From Amycolatopsis marina (lineage in GTDB: Bacteria; Actinomycetota; Actinomycetes; Mycobacteriales; Pseudonocardiaceae), in the NCBI RefSeq assembly GCF_900111885.1, contig NZ_FOKG01000020.1, positions 41,517-105,516 on the forward strand: a stretch of DNA of 64,000 bases. Direction: 5' to 3'. The translations under genes were made by a program, and so were the position numbers. Numbering within the stretch: position 1 is the stretch's first letter; every line of letters begins with the position of its first letter. The notes under the pieces were generated by a model. It did no database searches. It had not been told where the DNA came from and was given only the letters and a program-made list of their open reading frames with translations. Shown one piece after another: positions 23,640 to 33,007 of the stretch.

Positions 23640-26116
23640 GCACCGTTGCCGAGCAGCGTCCGCAGCTGTGGGAATCAGAGCCCAGCGCGACGCCGGGGCA
23701 TGAGCGGATCCGGGCGCGGATCGCCGGCCTGCACTGCTCGTTGTGCACGGGCACGATCGAGAAGGCGCTGGGCCGGATGGATGGCGTGGGACAGGTGTCG
23801 GTGAGCCTGACCCACGAGCAGGCCCTGGTCGACTTCGACCCGCAGCGTGTCGCTCCGGAGGAAATCCTCGGGACGTTGCGCGATGTCGGTTACGAGCTGT
23901 ACGACCCGCGCAAGCTGCGGTCTTTCGAGGACGAGGAACGCGATCTCGTCCGGGAGGGCATGCGGCTGCTGGCGGCGATCGCGGCCAGCCTGACCGCGAT
24001 CGGGTTGATCGCCACGGTCACCGGAATCTGGTCGGTGCTGGTGCCTGCCTCGGTGGTGGTGGTGATGGTGCCGCTGTCGTATGCGCTACTGCGCCCGATC
24101 GGGCACCTGAAGGCTCTCGGTGGTGCGGTGGCGATCGTGGCCCCAGGGGTCGCAGCGCTGCTGCTACGCGCGGCCGGGGTGCTGGCCGAACCGGTGATCG
24201 GGTGGCTGGCCGCGGCCCTGGCGGTCGGGGTCGTGTTCGGGGTGGCCACGCACATTCTGCGGATGGCGTATCAGTCCGGGCGCCGCGGCATTCTCAACCA
24301 GCATGTGCTGCTGGAGGTCGGTGCGTTCGCCGGCATCGCCGGTGGCGTCATCGGCCTGACCGGTGTGTTGGCGGGCTATCCGACGGCGGCGTTTTTCGCG
24401 GTGAGTGTGCTGGTGGTGAACTACCACATCTTCTCTGAATGGCTGTCGCTGCTGGTCAAGACCCGCTCCAGCCAGTCGGTCAAGAAGCTGCTCGATCTGC
24501 AGCCTGACCTGGCCCGTCTCGTCGACTCGGACGGCACCGAGTCTGAGGTTCCGGTCGAGGAAGTGGCGATCGCGCAGGTGGTGCGGGTGCGCCCCGGCGA
24601 ACGCATCCCGCTGGATGGACGGATCCGCTCCGGGCATTCCGCGATCGACCTGTCCCTGGTCACCGGCGAACCGGTCCCGGCCGAACACGGGCCCGGTGAG
24701 GACGTCGTGGGAGGGTCGATCAACGGCACCGGCAGTCTCCTGATCGAGGTCACCGCCACCAGCGCCGAGGGTTTCCTGGCCCAGGTGGTGCGGCATGTGG
24801 AGGATGCCCGCGCGCTCAAACCCGGCATCCTGCACCTGGTCGACCGGGTGCTGCGCGTCTACACCCCTACCGTGCTCACGATCTCCGCGCTGGCCCTGAT
24901 CGGCTGGCTGGCTGGCAGCTGGGCGCTGACCGGTGAGCCGGATGTGCGGCGGGGCGTGTTCGCCGCGCTGGCGGTGCTGGTGATGGGCTACCCCTGCGCT
25001 GTCGGGATCGCCGCGCCGCTGGCCATCGTCCGCGGTACCGGTGCCGCCGCCGACAGTGGCATCGTCATGCGCACCGGTGAGGCGTTCCAAACCTTCCGGC
25101 TCGTGCGACGCATCGTGCTGGACAAGACCGGCACCCTCACCCAGGGCCGACCGACCGTCCGCGCCGTCGAGGCCGTCGACGGCGACACCGAGGCGCTGCT
25201 GGAGGTGGCCGCGGGAGCGGAGAGCCCATCGGAACACCCGCTCGCCCGTGCTGTGGTGACGGCCGCGCGCGAGCGCGGCTTGAGGGTTCCCGACGCACAG
25301 GAGTTCCACTCGGTCACCGGCTCCGGAGTCCGCGCCACCGTGCACGGGCAGGCGGTGCTGGTCGGCCAACCCGCCTTCCTCACCGACAACGGCGTTGATC
25401 TCACCACCGTGACCGCCCGCATCGATCAGCAACAGGCCGCCGGGCACACCGTGGTCGTCATCGCCGTGGCCGGCGCCGTCCACGGGCTGATCGCGCTTGG
25501 GGACCAGTTGCGCGCCGATGCCGCCGACGCGGTCGCTCGGATGCGTGCCGCCGGGCTGGACCCGGTACTGGTCACCGGGGACAACGAACGGGCCGCGCGA
25601 CGGGTCGCCGACGAGCTCGGCATCACGCAGGTGCGGGCCGGGGTACGCCCGGAAGGCAAGGCCGAGATCGTCCGCGAACTGCAGGCCGACAACACGCGCG
25701 TGGCCATGGTCGGCGACGGCATCAACGACGCCCCCGCCCTGATGCAAGCCGATGTCGGCATCGCCGCCGGAGGCGGCACCGACATCGCCGTGGAATCCGC
25801 CGACATCGTGCTCCTGCGGGACGAGGTCACCGCGGCACTCGACGCCCGCGAGATCAGCACCCGCTCCTACCATCGCACCCGCACCAACGTAGGACTGGCG
25901 TTCGTCTTCAACGGCATCGGCGTCCCGCTCGCGACCACCGGGCTCGTCTACCCCGTGTGGGCCATGGTCGCCATGGCCGCCTCGGTCACCACCATCTTCC
26001 TCAACTCCATCGGCGCCCGCCCCTCCCTGCTGGTCCAAGCCATCAGCAGCGTCGGCACCCAAGGACGCCAACGGGACGCCGAACAGGCCGACGCCGAGCA
26101 TGAGCGGACCGCCTAG
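23636..26116 (+). CDS. P1B-type metal ATPase with YPC membrane motif
   Basis: 826 residues; start fixed by ATGA overlap with copZ. Residues 25-95 are an HMA domain with Cys34-x2-Cys37 (LHCSLCTG). The core has TGEPVPAE, phosphorylated Asp496 in DKTGTLTQ, and MVGDGINDAPALMQ. The transmembrane metal motif is Tyr452-Pro-Cys454 (MGYPCAVGIAAPL), not Cys-Pro-Cys, so it is not a standard CopA. Coupling to copZ and a CueR-like promoter points to Cu(I) or a related soft ion, but the altered site leaves specificity open. Confidence 0.85.
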   Translation: MSTVAEQRPQLWESEPSATPGHERIRARIAGLHCSLCTGTIEKALGRMDGVGQVSVSLTHEQALVDFDPQRVAPEEILGTLRDVGYELYDPRKLRSFEDEERDLVREGMRLLAAIAASLTAIGLIATVTGIWSVLVPASVVVVMVPLSYALLRPIGHLKALGGAVAIVAPGVAALLLRAAGVLAEPVIGWLAAALAVGVVFGVATHILRMAYQSGRRGILNQHVLLEVGAFAGIAGGVIGLTGVLAGYPTAAFFAVSVLVVNYHIFSEWLSLLVKTRSSQSVKKLLDLQPDLARLVDSDGTESEVPVEEVAIAQVVRVRPGERIPLDGRIRSGHSAIDLSLVTGEPVPAEHGPGEDVVGGSINGTGSLLIEVTATSAEGFLAQVVRHVEDARALKPGILHLVDRVLRVYTPTVLTISALALIGWLAGSWALTGEPDVRRGVFAALAVLVMGYPCAVGIAAPLAIVRGTGAAADSGIVMRTGEAFQTFRLVRRIVLDKTGTLTQGRPTVRAVEAVDGDTEALLEVAAGAESPSEHPLARAVVTAARERGLRVPDAQEFHSVTGSGVRATVHGQAVLVGQPAFLTDNGVDLTTVTARIDQQQAAGHTVVVIAVAGAVHGLIALGDQLRADAADAVARMRAAGLDPVLVTGDNERAARRVADELGITQVRAGVRPEGKAEIVRELQADNTRVAMVGDGINDAPALMQADVGIAAGGGTDIAVESADIVLLRDEVTAALDAREISTRSYHRTRTNVGLAFVFNGIGVPLATTGLVYPVWAMVAMAASVTTIFLNSIGARPSLLVQAISSVGTQGRQRDAEQADAEHERTA

Positions 26117-26140
26117 CGACGACAGGTCCGCACACGGGGC

Positions 26141-26281
26141 GATCACGTCGAGCTAGCCACAGCGGAATGGGTCGACTGGTTCAACCACCGACGACTCGAC
26201 GCGTACTGCGGCGACCTCCCACCCGCCGAACTCGAAGCCGCCTACTACGCTCAACAACCCGCAGAGCTGTCACGCCAGTAA
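26141..26281 (+). pseudogene. IS3 family transposase (OrfB), C-terminal fragment
   Basis: The frame reads VELATAEWVDWFNHRRLDAY, then LPPAELEAAYYAQ, the characteristic end of IS3-family OrfB integrases. Everything upstream is missing. It marks the junction between the metal island and the hydrogenase locus. Confidence 0.8.
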
Positions 26282-26437
26282 GTCTCCGGACTCGACGGGT
26301 CGGTCCACCGGCGCTGTTGTCCCCAGGGGTAGGTCCACCCCGTGCCGGGTTGGGCGCAGCGCAACCGTGCGTTGGCACATTTCGAGAGTCTGCGAACTCG
26401 GCTCGACTGATCGGCATGCAAGGTTGACACTTGAGGT

Positions 26438-28714
26438 GTGGCAGAGCATGTCCGGCTGGCCGTCCGGGTCGAAGGTGTCGTGCAAGGCGTCGGCTTCCGG
26501 CCCTTTATCTATGGTTTGGCGCATCGGCTGGGCCTGTCCGGGCACGTCGGTAACGACGCTCGGGGCGTGTTCGCGGAAATCGAGGGCACCGCGCACGCGA
26601 CCGAGGCGTTTCTCGTTGCGGTGCGTACTGAAGCCCCGCCGCTGTCGTTCGTGGACACTGTGCGGGCTCGGCCGATGGACGCTGCCGGCACGGCCGGGTT
26701 CAGCATCGTGACAAGTTGGGCCGGGGGAGAGGTCGGGACATCTGTTCCCGCTGACAGCGCGACCTGCGAAGATTGTCTCACCGAACTGGCTGATCCCAGC
26801 GACCGGCGCTACCGTTATCCGTTCGTCAACTGCACCAACTGCGGGCCGCGATTCACGATCGTGCGAGGCGTGCCCTACGACAGGGCGCTGACTACAATGG
26901 CTCGTTTCGCCATGTGCGCCGACTGTGCCCGCGAGTATCACAACCCAGGCAACCGTCGCTTCCATGCGCAACCGGTGTGTTGTCCGGCGTGCGGTCCCAG
27001 GCTCCGCCTCGTGATGGGCGAGCGCGAGGTTCACGGAGACGCGGTGTCGTCCACAGTAGAGCTGCTGCGGGCGGGCGCGGTGGTGGCGCTCAAGGGGCTT
27101 GGGGGCTACCACCTCGCGGTGGACGCGGGCAGCGAGTCTGCGACGGCGGCATTGCGCAGTCGCAAGCACCGGGAGGACAAGCCTTTCGCGGTGATGGTGC
27201 CGGACCTGACCAGTGCACGGCGGCTGTGTGCGGTCAACGAGGTTGCACAACGTCTGCTCACCGGCTGGCGCAGACCGATCGTGCTGTTACCTCGACTGCG
27301 CGACGCCCCGATCGCACCGTCGCTGGCGCCGGGCAATCGGCAACTGGGGCTCATGCTCCCGTACACGCCGCTGCACCATCTGCTGCTCGCCGATCTGGCC
27401 GGGCCGATCGTGTTGACCAGCGCGAACGTATCCGACGAGCCGATCGTCCATCGCGACACTGACGTGTTCGAGCGGCTGCGCGGGATTGCGGATGCCGTTC
27501 TCTGTCACGACCGAGCCATCCACATCCGCACCGACGACTCGGTCGTGCGCCCTTTCCGCGGCCGTGAGCAGGTGCAGCGCCGCTCGCGCGGCTATGTGCC
27601 GGAGCCGGTCACCGTCGAGCAGGACTTTCCTCGCCACGTGTTGGGCTGCGGTGCCGAATTGAAGAACACCTTCTGCCTCGCCAAAGGAGGTACCGCTTTC
27701 CTCTCTCAGCACATCGGCGATCTGGAGAACTACGAGACGCTGCGCTCCTACACTGACGGAATTGAGCATCTGCGCACACTGCTCGACATCGACCCGGTGC
27801 TCGTCGCGCACGACCTGCACCCGGAATACCTTTCCACCAAGTACGCCCGCGACCTCGACGATGTTGAACTCCTCGGCGTGCAGCACCACCACGCCCACAT
27901 CGCGTCCTGCCTGGTGGACAACCGCGAGCGAGGCCCGGTGCTCGGCGTCGCGTTCGACGGTCTCGGCTACGGGCCGGACGGCTCCATCTGGGGCGGAGAG
28001 TTCCTACTGGCCGACCTGGCAGGCTTTCGGCGCGTCGGGCACCTCGCGCCGGTGCCGATGCCCGGCGGCACCGCCGCGATCAAACAGCCATGGCGGATGG
28101 CCGCGTCCTACCTCGACGCTGGTTATGCCAGCGGCCCACCAGCGACCTTGGACGTGGTGCGACGTCACGAGGCCCGGTGGTCAGACGTTGTCGCGCTGGC
28201 TCGTGGCGCAGTGAACTCGCCGATGACCTCCAGTGCGGGCAGGCTACTCGACGCTATCTCGGCGATCCTGGGCGTGCGGGACACGGTCAACTACGAAGGA
28301 CAGGCCGCGATCGAGTTGGAACAGTACGCCGACCCTGACGAAAGTGGTGTGTACCGCGTGGATCTGCGCGGGGATGAGCCGATCGTGGTGTCCGGTGTAG
28401 ATCTCGTGCGGTCCTGTGTGGATGACCTGCGAGCGGGCGTCCCCCGGCCGGTGATCGCCGCACGAGTGCACAATGGCATGGTGGATGCGATCACCCGCAC
28501 GTGCGTCCGGCTACGAGACGCGACCGGTGTGGAAGTGGTGGCGCTGTCCGGTGGAGTGTTCCAGAACCTGCTCCTTCTTGACCGGACGGTCGAGGCGTTG
28601 CAGAGCGCCGGACTGCGGGTGTTGACGCACTCCCGGGTTCCGACAAACGACGGCGGTATCAGCCTCGGTCAGGTGGCGGTCGCAGGCGAGCACGATCGGC
28701 GGTACACGCGCTAG
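26438..28714 (+). CDS. hypF: HypF carbamoyltransferase
   Basis: 758 residues. It uses carbamoyl phosphate and ATP to carbamoylate the C-terminal Cys of HypE, the first step to the cyanide ligands of the NiFe site. Domains in order: acylphosphatase (residues 4-90, VEGVVQGVGFRPF); two zinc fingers (CEDC, then CTNC; CADC, then CPAC); a YrdC-like domain (AVVALKGLGGYHLA, KHREDKPFAVM); and a Kae1-like domain with VQHHHAHIASC. GTG start. It converges on hypE, and their stop codons overlap in one CTAG at 28711-28714. Confidence 0.96.
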   Translation: MAEHVRLAVRVEGVVQGVGFRPFIYGLAHRLGLSGHVGNDARGVFAEIEGTAHATEAFLVAVRTEAPPLSFVDTVRARPMDAAGTAGFSIVTSWAGGEVGTSVPADSATCEDCLTELADPSDRRYRYPFVNCTNCGPRFTIVRGVPYDRALTTMARFAMCADCAREYHNPGNRRFHAQPVCCPACGPRLRLVMGEREVHGDAVSSTVELLRAGAVVALKGLGGYHLAVDAGSESATAALRSRKHREDKPFAVMVPDLTSARRLCAVNEVAQRLLTGWRRPIVLLPRLRDAPIAPSLAPGNRQLGLMLPYTPLHHLLLADLAGPIVLTSANVSDEPIVHRDTDVFERLRGIADAVLCHDRAIHIRTDDSVVRPFRGREQVQRRSRGYVPEPVTVEQDFPRHVLGCGAELKNTFCLAKGGTAFLSQHIGDLENYETLRSYTDGIEHLRTLLDIDPVLVAHDLHPEYLSTKYARDLDDVELLGVQHHHAHIASCLVDNRERGPVLGVAFDGLGYGPDGSIWGGEFLLADLAGFRRVGHLAPVPMPGGTAAIKQPWRMAASYLDAGYASGPPATLDVVRRHEARWSDVVALARGAVNSPMTSSAGRLLDAISAILGVRDTVNYEGQAAIELEQYADPDESGVYRVDLRGDEPIVVSGVDLVRSCVDDLRAGVPRPVIAARVHNGMVDAITRTCVRLRDATGVEVVALSGGVFQNLLLLDRTVEALQSAGLRVLTHSRVPTNDGGISLGQVAVAGEHDRRYTR

Positions 28715-29814
28715 CAGATCCGGGGGAGTGGGTCCCCGACGAGAAGGTCGACGATTCGGGTTCCCCCGAAGGTGGTGTTCAGTAGCACCAGCCCCGGCGG
28801 GTCCTGGGCGATACGCCCGATCACCGCGGCATTCGCGCCGAGGGGGTGCCGACGCATGACCTCGAGCGCGTCCTCTGCCGCGTCGCCGTCGACCACGACG
28901 ACGATCCGGCCCTCGCACGCGACGTAAAGCGGGTCGATGCCCAGCAGTTCGGAGGCGCCGCGCACCTCGTCGATCACCGGCACCGCCTTCTCGTCCACCA
29001 CTACCGCGACCTCGGCTGCCTTGGCCACCTCGTTCAGGATGGTCGCGACCCCGCCGCGGGTCGCGTCGCGCAGGGCGCGGACACCGGGTACGGCGTCAAG
29101 CAGGCTGGCGACGAGGCCGTGCACCGCCGCTGTGTCGGATTCGAGGTCGGCGTCGATGTCCAGTTCGCCGCGGGCGAGCATGATCGTGATGCCGTGCTCG
29201 CCGATGGGTCCGGACACCAGCACCACGTCGCCCGGTTGTGCCGTGGCGATCCCGAGCGTGCCCTGACGCTCGATCACCCCGACACCGGCGGTGTTGATGT
29301 AGCAGCCGTCGGCCTTGCCGCGCTGCACGACTTTGGTGTCCCCGGTGACCACCTGCACGCCCGCGATCTCGGCGGCCCGTCGCATTGAATCCACGATCCG
29401 GGTGAGGTCGGCGACCTCGAATCCTTCCTCGAGGATGAAGCCCGCGGTGAGGTAGAGCGGGGTCGCGCCGGAGACCGCGAGATCGTTGACCGTCCCGTTC
29501 ACCGCGAGGTCGCCGATGTCACCGCCGGGAAAGAACAGCGGAGACACCACGAACGAATCCGTGGTCAGCGCCATCCGCGCACCGTTGATCGTGAATTCGG
29601 CGGCGTCCTCCAGCGGTTCCAGCAGGGGGTTGCGGAAGGCGTCGAGGAAGATCGCCTCCACCAGCGTCTGGGTCGCCTTGCCTCCCGACCCGTGTGACAG
29701 GGTGATTCGCTCCTCGCGGACCTTCGGCCTGCGCCTGCGAGCCTTGTCGATCCGGTCGAGGACCTGTTGTTCCCGCTCGTTCGGGAGTGCGGGGGTGTGC
29801 TCACGCGTGCTCAT
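28711..29814 (-). CDS. hypE: HypE dehydratase
   Basis: 367 residues from the ATG at 29814, overlapping the end of hypD by 14 bases. HypE dehydrates its C-terminal thiocarboxamide to thiocyanate and passes cyanide to the HypC-HypD complex. The PurM-like fold is clear (TLSHGSGGKATQTLVE, then GDIGDLAVNGTVNDLAVSGA, and VVTGDTKVV), and the protein ends PRIC with the essential C-terminal Cys. The N-terminal 35 residues before TLSHG are longer than in most HypE proteins and charged. Last gene of the hyp operon. Confidence 0.96.
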   Translation of the reverse strand: MSTREHTPALPNEREQQVLDRIDKARRRRPKVREERITLSHGSGGKATQTLVEAIFLDAFRNPLLEPLEDAAEFTINGARMALTTDSFVVSPLFFPGGDIGDLAVNGTVNDLAVSGATPLYLTAGFILEEGFEVADLTRIVDSMRRAAEIAGVQVVTGDTKVVQRGKADGCYINTAGVGVIERQGTLGIATAQPGDVVLVSGPIGEHGITIMLARGELDIDADLESDTAAVHGLVASLLDAVPGVRALRDATRGGVATILNEVAKAAEVAVVVDEKAVPVIDEVRGASELLGIDPLYVACEGRIVVVVDGDAAEDALEVMRRHPLGANAAVIGRIAQDPPGLVLLNTTFGGTRIVDLLVGDPLPRIC

Positions 29815-30937
29815 GCAGACTTGCCTCCCGTACTCGGCTGCGGCTGAACCGGCCGAAGTTGTAGTAGGCCGCACAGGCTCCCTCAGGCGAGACCATGCAC
29901 GTCCCGATCGGGGTCTCCGGGGTGCATGCGGTGCCGAACACCTTGCACTCCCACGGTTTCAGCACACCCTTGAGCACCTCGCCACACTGGCAGGCCTTTG
30001 GGTCGGCCACCCGCACTCCGGGCAGCGAAAAGATCCGCTCCGCGTCGTAGCTCGCGTACTTCTCCCGGATTCTCATGGCGGAGTGCGTGATGAATCCCAG
30101 GCCGCGCCACTCGAAGTAGGGTCGTAGCTCCATCACCTCGCTCATGGCGTGCAGTGCGACGGCGTTGCCGTTCCACGGCACTACCCGCGTGTACTGGTTC
30201 TCGACCTCCGACCGGTTCTGCGTCAGTTGCAGCATCAACATGTAGATCGACTGCAGGATGTCCAACGGCTCGAACCCGGCCACCACGAGGGGTTTGCCGT
30301 AGTCGCGGGAGATGAACTCGTACGGTCGGCAGCCGATGACCGTGGAAACATGGCCAGGTCCGATGAAGCCGTCCAGTCGTAGGTCCGGCGAGTCCAGGAT
30401 GGCCTTGATCGCGGGAATGATCGTCACGTGATTACAGAAGACGGAGAAGTTCGTGAGGCCTTCCTGCGCGGCCCGCAGCACGGTCATCGCCGTGGACGGC
30501 GTGGTGGTCTCGAATCCGATCGCCATGAACACAACGCGCAGATCAGGGTTCTGCCGCGCGATCTTCAGTGAGTCCAATGGCGAGTACACCATGCGGATGT
30601 TCGTGCCCTCGGCATTGGAGTCGAAGAAGTTCCCGCCGCTGCCGGGAACCCGCATCATGTCACCGAAGGAGGTCATCAACACGTCCGGTTGCCGGGCGAT
30701 ATGAATCGAGTCGTCCACCCTGCCCATCGGGATCACACACACCGGGCAGCCCGGGCCGTGCACCAGCTGGATGTTCTCCGGCAGGTAATCCTCCAACCCG
30801 TGCTTGTAGATCGTGTGCGTGTGCCCGCCGCATACCTCCATGAACTTGTAGCGCCTGCCGGGCTCGCACAAACTGGTGATCTTGGCGGACAACGCGCGCG
30901 CCTTGTCGGCGTCGCGGAACTCATCGACGAACCGCAT
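29801..30937 (-). CDS. hypD: HypD Fe(CN)2CO assembly protein
   Basis: 378 residues. HypD builds the Fe(CN)2CO group with HypC. Key motifs are present: EVCGGHTH (Cys36), HGPGCPVCVIP (Cys pair), GFETTTPSTA, and the C-terminal 4Fe-4S region with ACQCGEVLKGVLKPWEC. A further Cys (GTACTPETPIGTC) follows, as usual. It starts 12 bases after the hypC stop. The strong conservation and intact frame contrast with the decayed genes on either side of the locus. Confidence 0.97.
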   Translation of the reverse strand: MRFVDEFRDADKARALSAKITSLCEPGRRYKFMEVCGGHTHTIYKHGLEDYLPENIQLVHGPGCPVCVIPMGRVDDSIHIARQPDVLMTSFGDMMRVPGSGGNFFDSNAEGTNIRMVYSPLDSLKIARQNPDLRVVFMAIGFETTTPSTAMTVLRAAQEGLTNFSVFCNHVTIIPAIKAILDSPDLRLDGFIGPGHVSTVIGCRPYEFISRDYGKPLVVAGFEPLDILQSIYMLMLQLTQNRSEVENQYTRVVPWNGNAVALHAMSEVMELRPYFEWRGLGFITHSAMRIREKYASYDAERIFSLPGVRVADPKACQCGEVLKGVLKPWECKVFGTACTPETPIGTCMVSPEGACAAYYNFGRFSRSRVREASLHEHA

Positions 30938-30949
30938 GTCACCTTCCTC

Positions 30950-31222
30950 CTACTCGATCGACGAATCCCGCAGCGCGGCCAACTCGTCCTCGTAGGACTG
31001 CCCGATGCCTTCCAGGAAGTCCAGCACGGCCTGTGCCTCGGATTCGTCGATCTTGGACAGGGCGAACCCGACGTGGATCAGAATCCAATCGCCGGGCAGG
31101 GGCGGATCGTCCTCGAGCAGGCCGATGTTGATGGTCCGCTTCACCCCGCTCACCGAGACCTTCGCAAGATCCGGCTGGTCTCGGTTGATCTCGATGATCT
31201 CACCGGGAATGCCCAGGCACAT
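30950..31222 (-). CDS. hypC: HypC chaperone
   Basis: 90 residues. The start is set at the ATG (31220-31222) that gives MCLGIPG, because the N-terminal Cys2 is needed to bind the iron centre and the large subunit. The middle OB-fold strands (VSVSGVKRTINIGLL, then PGDWILIHVGFALSKID) are typical. The C-terminus has the usual helical tail (AVLDFLEGIG). It lies between an SIS-domain gene and hypD in one operon. Confidence 0.96.
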   Translation of the reverse strand: MCLGIPGEIIEINRDQPDLAKVSVSGVKRTINIGLLEDDPPLPGDWILIHVGFALSKIDESEAQAVLDFLEGIGQSYEDELAALRDSSIE

Positions 31223-31227
31223 GAGCG

Positions 31228-31932
31228 TCAACTCCCTGCTTCCGAACGTTTCGCCGGATACCCTGGCTCACGTTCGAGTGCTTCCAGGGTCAGCTCCCAC
31301 AACGCGTGGTAGATCGTGGTCTGGGCTTCCTGGATCCGATGCACCGACGAGGACGGCACCACGAACAGGTAATCGAGGGTGTCCAGTTCGGCCATCTTCC
31401 CGCCGTCGTACCCCGCGATGCCGACGGTGAGCAGGCCGCGAGCCGTCGCGGTGTCGAAGGCGCGAAGCAGGTTGGCCGAGTTGCCGCTCGTGGACAACCC
31501 GACGGCGATGTCCTGGTCCCGAGCGAACGCGCTGATCTGGCGGGAGAAGATGACATCGAAACCGATGTCGTTGCACAGGGCGGTGAGCACCGCGACGTCG
31601 TTGGTCAGCCCGAAGGCGGGCAGCGGTCGCTGCCCGCCTTCGGGGCTCAGGAACGCCCTGGCCAGGTCCTGCGAGTCCGTGGAACTGCCGCCGTTACCGA
31701 AGGCCAGCAGCCGGCCCCCGGCCGTGAAGCGTTCCGCCATCCGGTGGGAACACTCGAGAAGCCGTGTGCCGTCGCGTTCCAGCACCGTGCTGCGCAGCGA
31801 GGTGATCTCCCTGGCCTTGGCTACCGTCGACTGGCGCACCTCGTCCAGCACGGCGTCCACGTCGGACTCTTCCGAGTACAGGAAGGGATAGAGAAAACCG
31901 AAGTCCTCGTCACCGTCCGCCTGCCGAGTCAC
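31228..31932 (-). CDS. SIS-domain protein (GmhA-like) of the hydrogenase locus, copy 1
   Basis: 234 residues, GTG start one base after the upstream HypC-like stop. The SIS fold is seen in LLAFGNGGSSTDSQDLAR (sugar-phosphate loop), then VGLSTSGNSANLLRAFD. Nearest known families are phosphoheptose isomerases (GmhA). No heptose pathway is present here, and a second SIS protein lies in the same operon. The role in hydrogenase making is unknown; the fold binds phosphosugars, so it could make or sense a small ligand. Confidence 0.85.
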   Translation of the reverse strand: MTRQADGDEDFGFLYPFLYSEESDVDAVLDEVRQSTVAKAREITSLRSTVLERDGTRLLECSHRMAERFTAGGRLLAFGNGGSSTDSQDLARAFLSPEGGQRPLPAFGLTNDVAVLTALCNDIGFDVIFSRQISAFARDQDIAVGLSTSGNSANLLRAFDTATARGLLTVGIAGYDGGKMAELDTLDYLFVVPSSSVHRIQEAQTTIYHALWELTLEALEREPGYPAKRSEAGS

Positions 31933-31933
31933 G

Positions 31934-32152
31934 TCATGTCCTCACTACGGCGATCGCTTCTCCCGCATGGACGAGGATTGTGTCTCCCACCGCAGCGGAC
32001 ACCAGGGCGACACTCACCTCTTCCGTACCGGATCCGGTGTCGACCACGGCCAGGCCGTCGGCAAGGAGGCGTCGCACCGTCACTTCCATTGCGTGGTCCG
32101 AGCACGTGATACACACCTCGTCGTGGCACACGCTGGTGTTGTCGCTGTTCAT
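31934..32152 (-). CDS. Second HypC-family protein, atypical N-terminus
   Basis: 72 residues. The ATG at 32152 overlaps the stop of the upstream SIS gene (ATGA). The protein keeps the HypC OB fold (GLAVVDTGSGTEEVSVALV, then GDTILVHAGEAIAVV) but lacks the MCLGIP start. In its place it has CHDEVCITCSDHAMEV with three Cys. It cannot act as a standard HypC through Cys2. It may bind metal or hand on the iron centre differently. This form recurs in actinobacterial hydrogenase loci, to my recollection. Confidence 0.85.
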   Translation of the reverse strand: MNSDNTSVCHDEVCITCSDHAMEVTVRRLLADGLAVVDTGSGTEEVSVALVSAAVGDTILVHAGEAIAVVRT

Positions 32153-32772
32153 GGCTTCGCCGATTCCCGACTGAGCACCCCTGGGTGCTCGAAGAACACA
32201 TGCACCAGTTCCCACAACACGTGATAGGTCGTGACGTGTATTTCCTTCACAACCTGCGCATCCGAAGACCGCGCGATGAGCACGTGATCGGCAGCCCGGC
32301 TGTTCGCGATCGCACCGCCGTCACCTCCGACGAGCGCGAGCGTGAGCATTCCCAGCTCTCTGGCGCACTCGAGCCCCCGCAGCACGCTGACCCCGTTGCC
32401 GTCGGTGGACAGGCCGAGCGCGATATCGGCCTGATTGCCCAGGCACCGGATCTGGTGCGCGAAAACGTCGCTGTAACCGGACCGGTTCGCGATCCCGGTC
32501 AGGGTCGCGATGTCGGAGGTCAGCGACACCGCCGGAAGTGCACGTTTGCCTACGATCACCGGATGGACGAATTCGACAGCGACGTGCTGAGCGTCCGTGC
32601 ACGATCCGCCGTTACCGAAGACCACGAGCTGCCCGCCGAGGTGAAACCGGACGGCCATCGCGTAGCAGGCCCTGGCCACGTCTTCGGCGTGCTCGGCCAG
32701 GTCCTGCACCGGCAACACGCGCCGTTCGAACAGCGCGGCGACCGAGTCGCCGCCGTCGGCCGGAGCGTGCAT
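32149..32772 (-). CDS. SIS-domain protein (GmhA-like) of the hydrogenase locus, copy 2
   Basis: 207 residues from the ATG at 32772, which has GGGAG nine bases upstream; an ATG at 32781 sits directly against that site and is less likely. The SIS loop is LVVFGNGGSCTDAQHVAVEF and the second loop is LGLSTDGNGVSVLRGLE, where Asp replaces the usual Ser of STSG. It is clearly related to copy 1, two genes downstream. The pair could form a mixed oligomer. Function in the locus unknown. Confidence 0.83.
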   Translation of the reverse strand: MHAPADGGDSVAALFERRVLPVQDLAEHAEDVARACYAMAVRFHLGGQLVVFGNGGSCTDAQHVAVEFVHPVIVGKRALPAVSLTSDIATLTGIANRSGYSDVFAHQIRCLGNQADIALGLSTDGNGVSVLRGLECARELGMLTLALVGGDGGAIANSRAADHVLIARSSDAQVVKEIHVTTYHVLWELVHVFFEHPGVLSRESAKP

Positions 32773-32787
32773 GCCGATCATCTCCCA

Positions 32788-32798
32788 CTAGATGCAAA
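32788..32798. promoter_or_regulatory. Shared motif TTTGCATCTAG, copy at 32,788
   Basis: On the minus strand it reads TTTGCATCTAG, 16 bases above the SIS copy 2 ATG and within the 226-base gap before it, which may hold an internal promoter of the hyp operon. Confidence 0.35.
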
Positions 32799-33007
32799 AC
32801 GCACCCTCCGACCGTACGACTGTTGGCCGGGTCGCACAATGCCGTCGACGAGTGTTGCCGGCGCGACTCCGGCCGCGGGGCGGTGATGAGAACAGTGCAC
32901 GGCGCGGCCGGAGTGCGAGGGGTGGAACGGCGGTAAGTGGGTGTCTGGGGAACGGTCGATTGCGTGGTCATGGTGATCCGAGTTCCTCAGACAGGCGGTA
33001 AGTGCGG

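Noticed and set aside
24164..26146. 660-residue open frame antisense to the YPC ATPase
   Set aside because: Shadow of G/C-ending codons; composition rich in Gly/Asp/Val/Gln with no domain, and the sense gene is certain.
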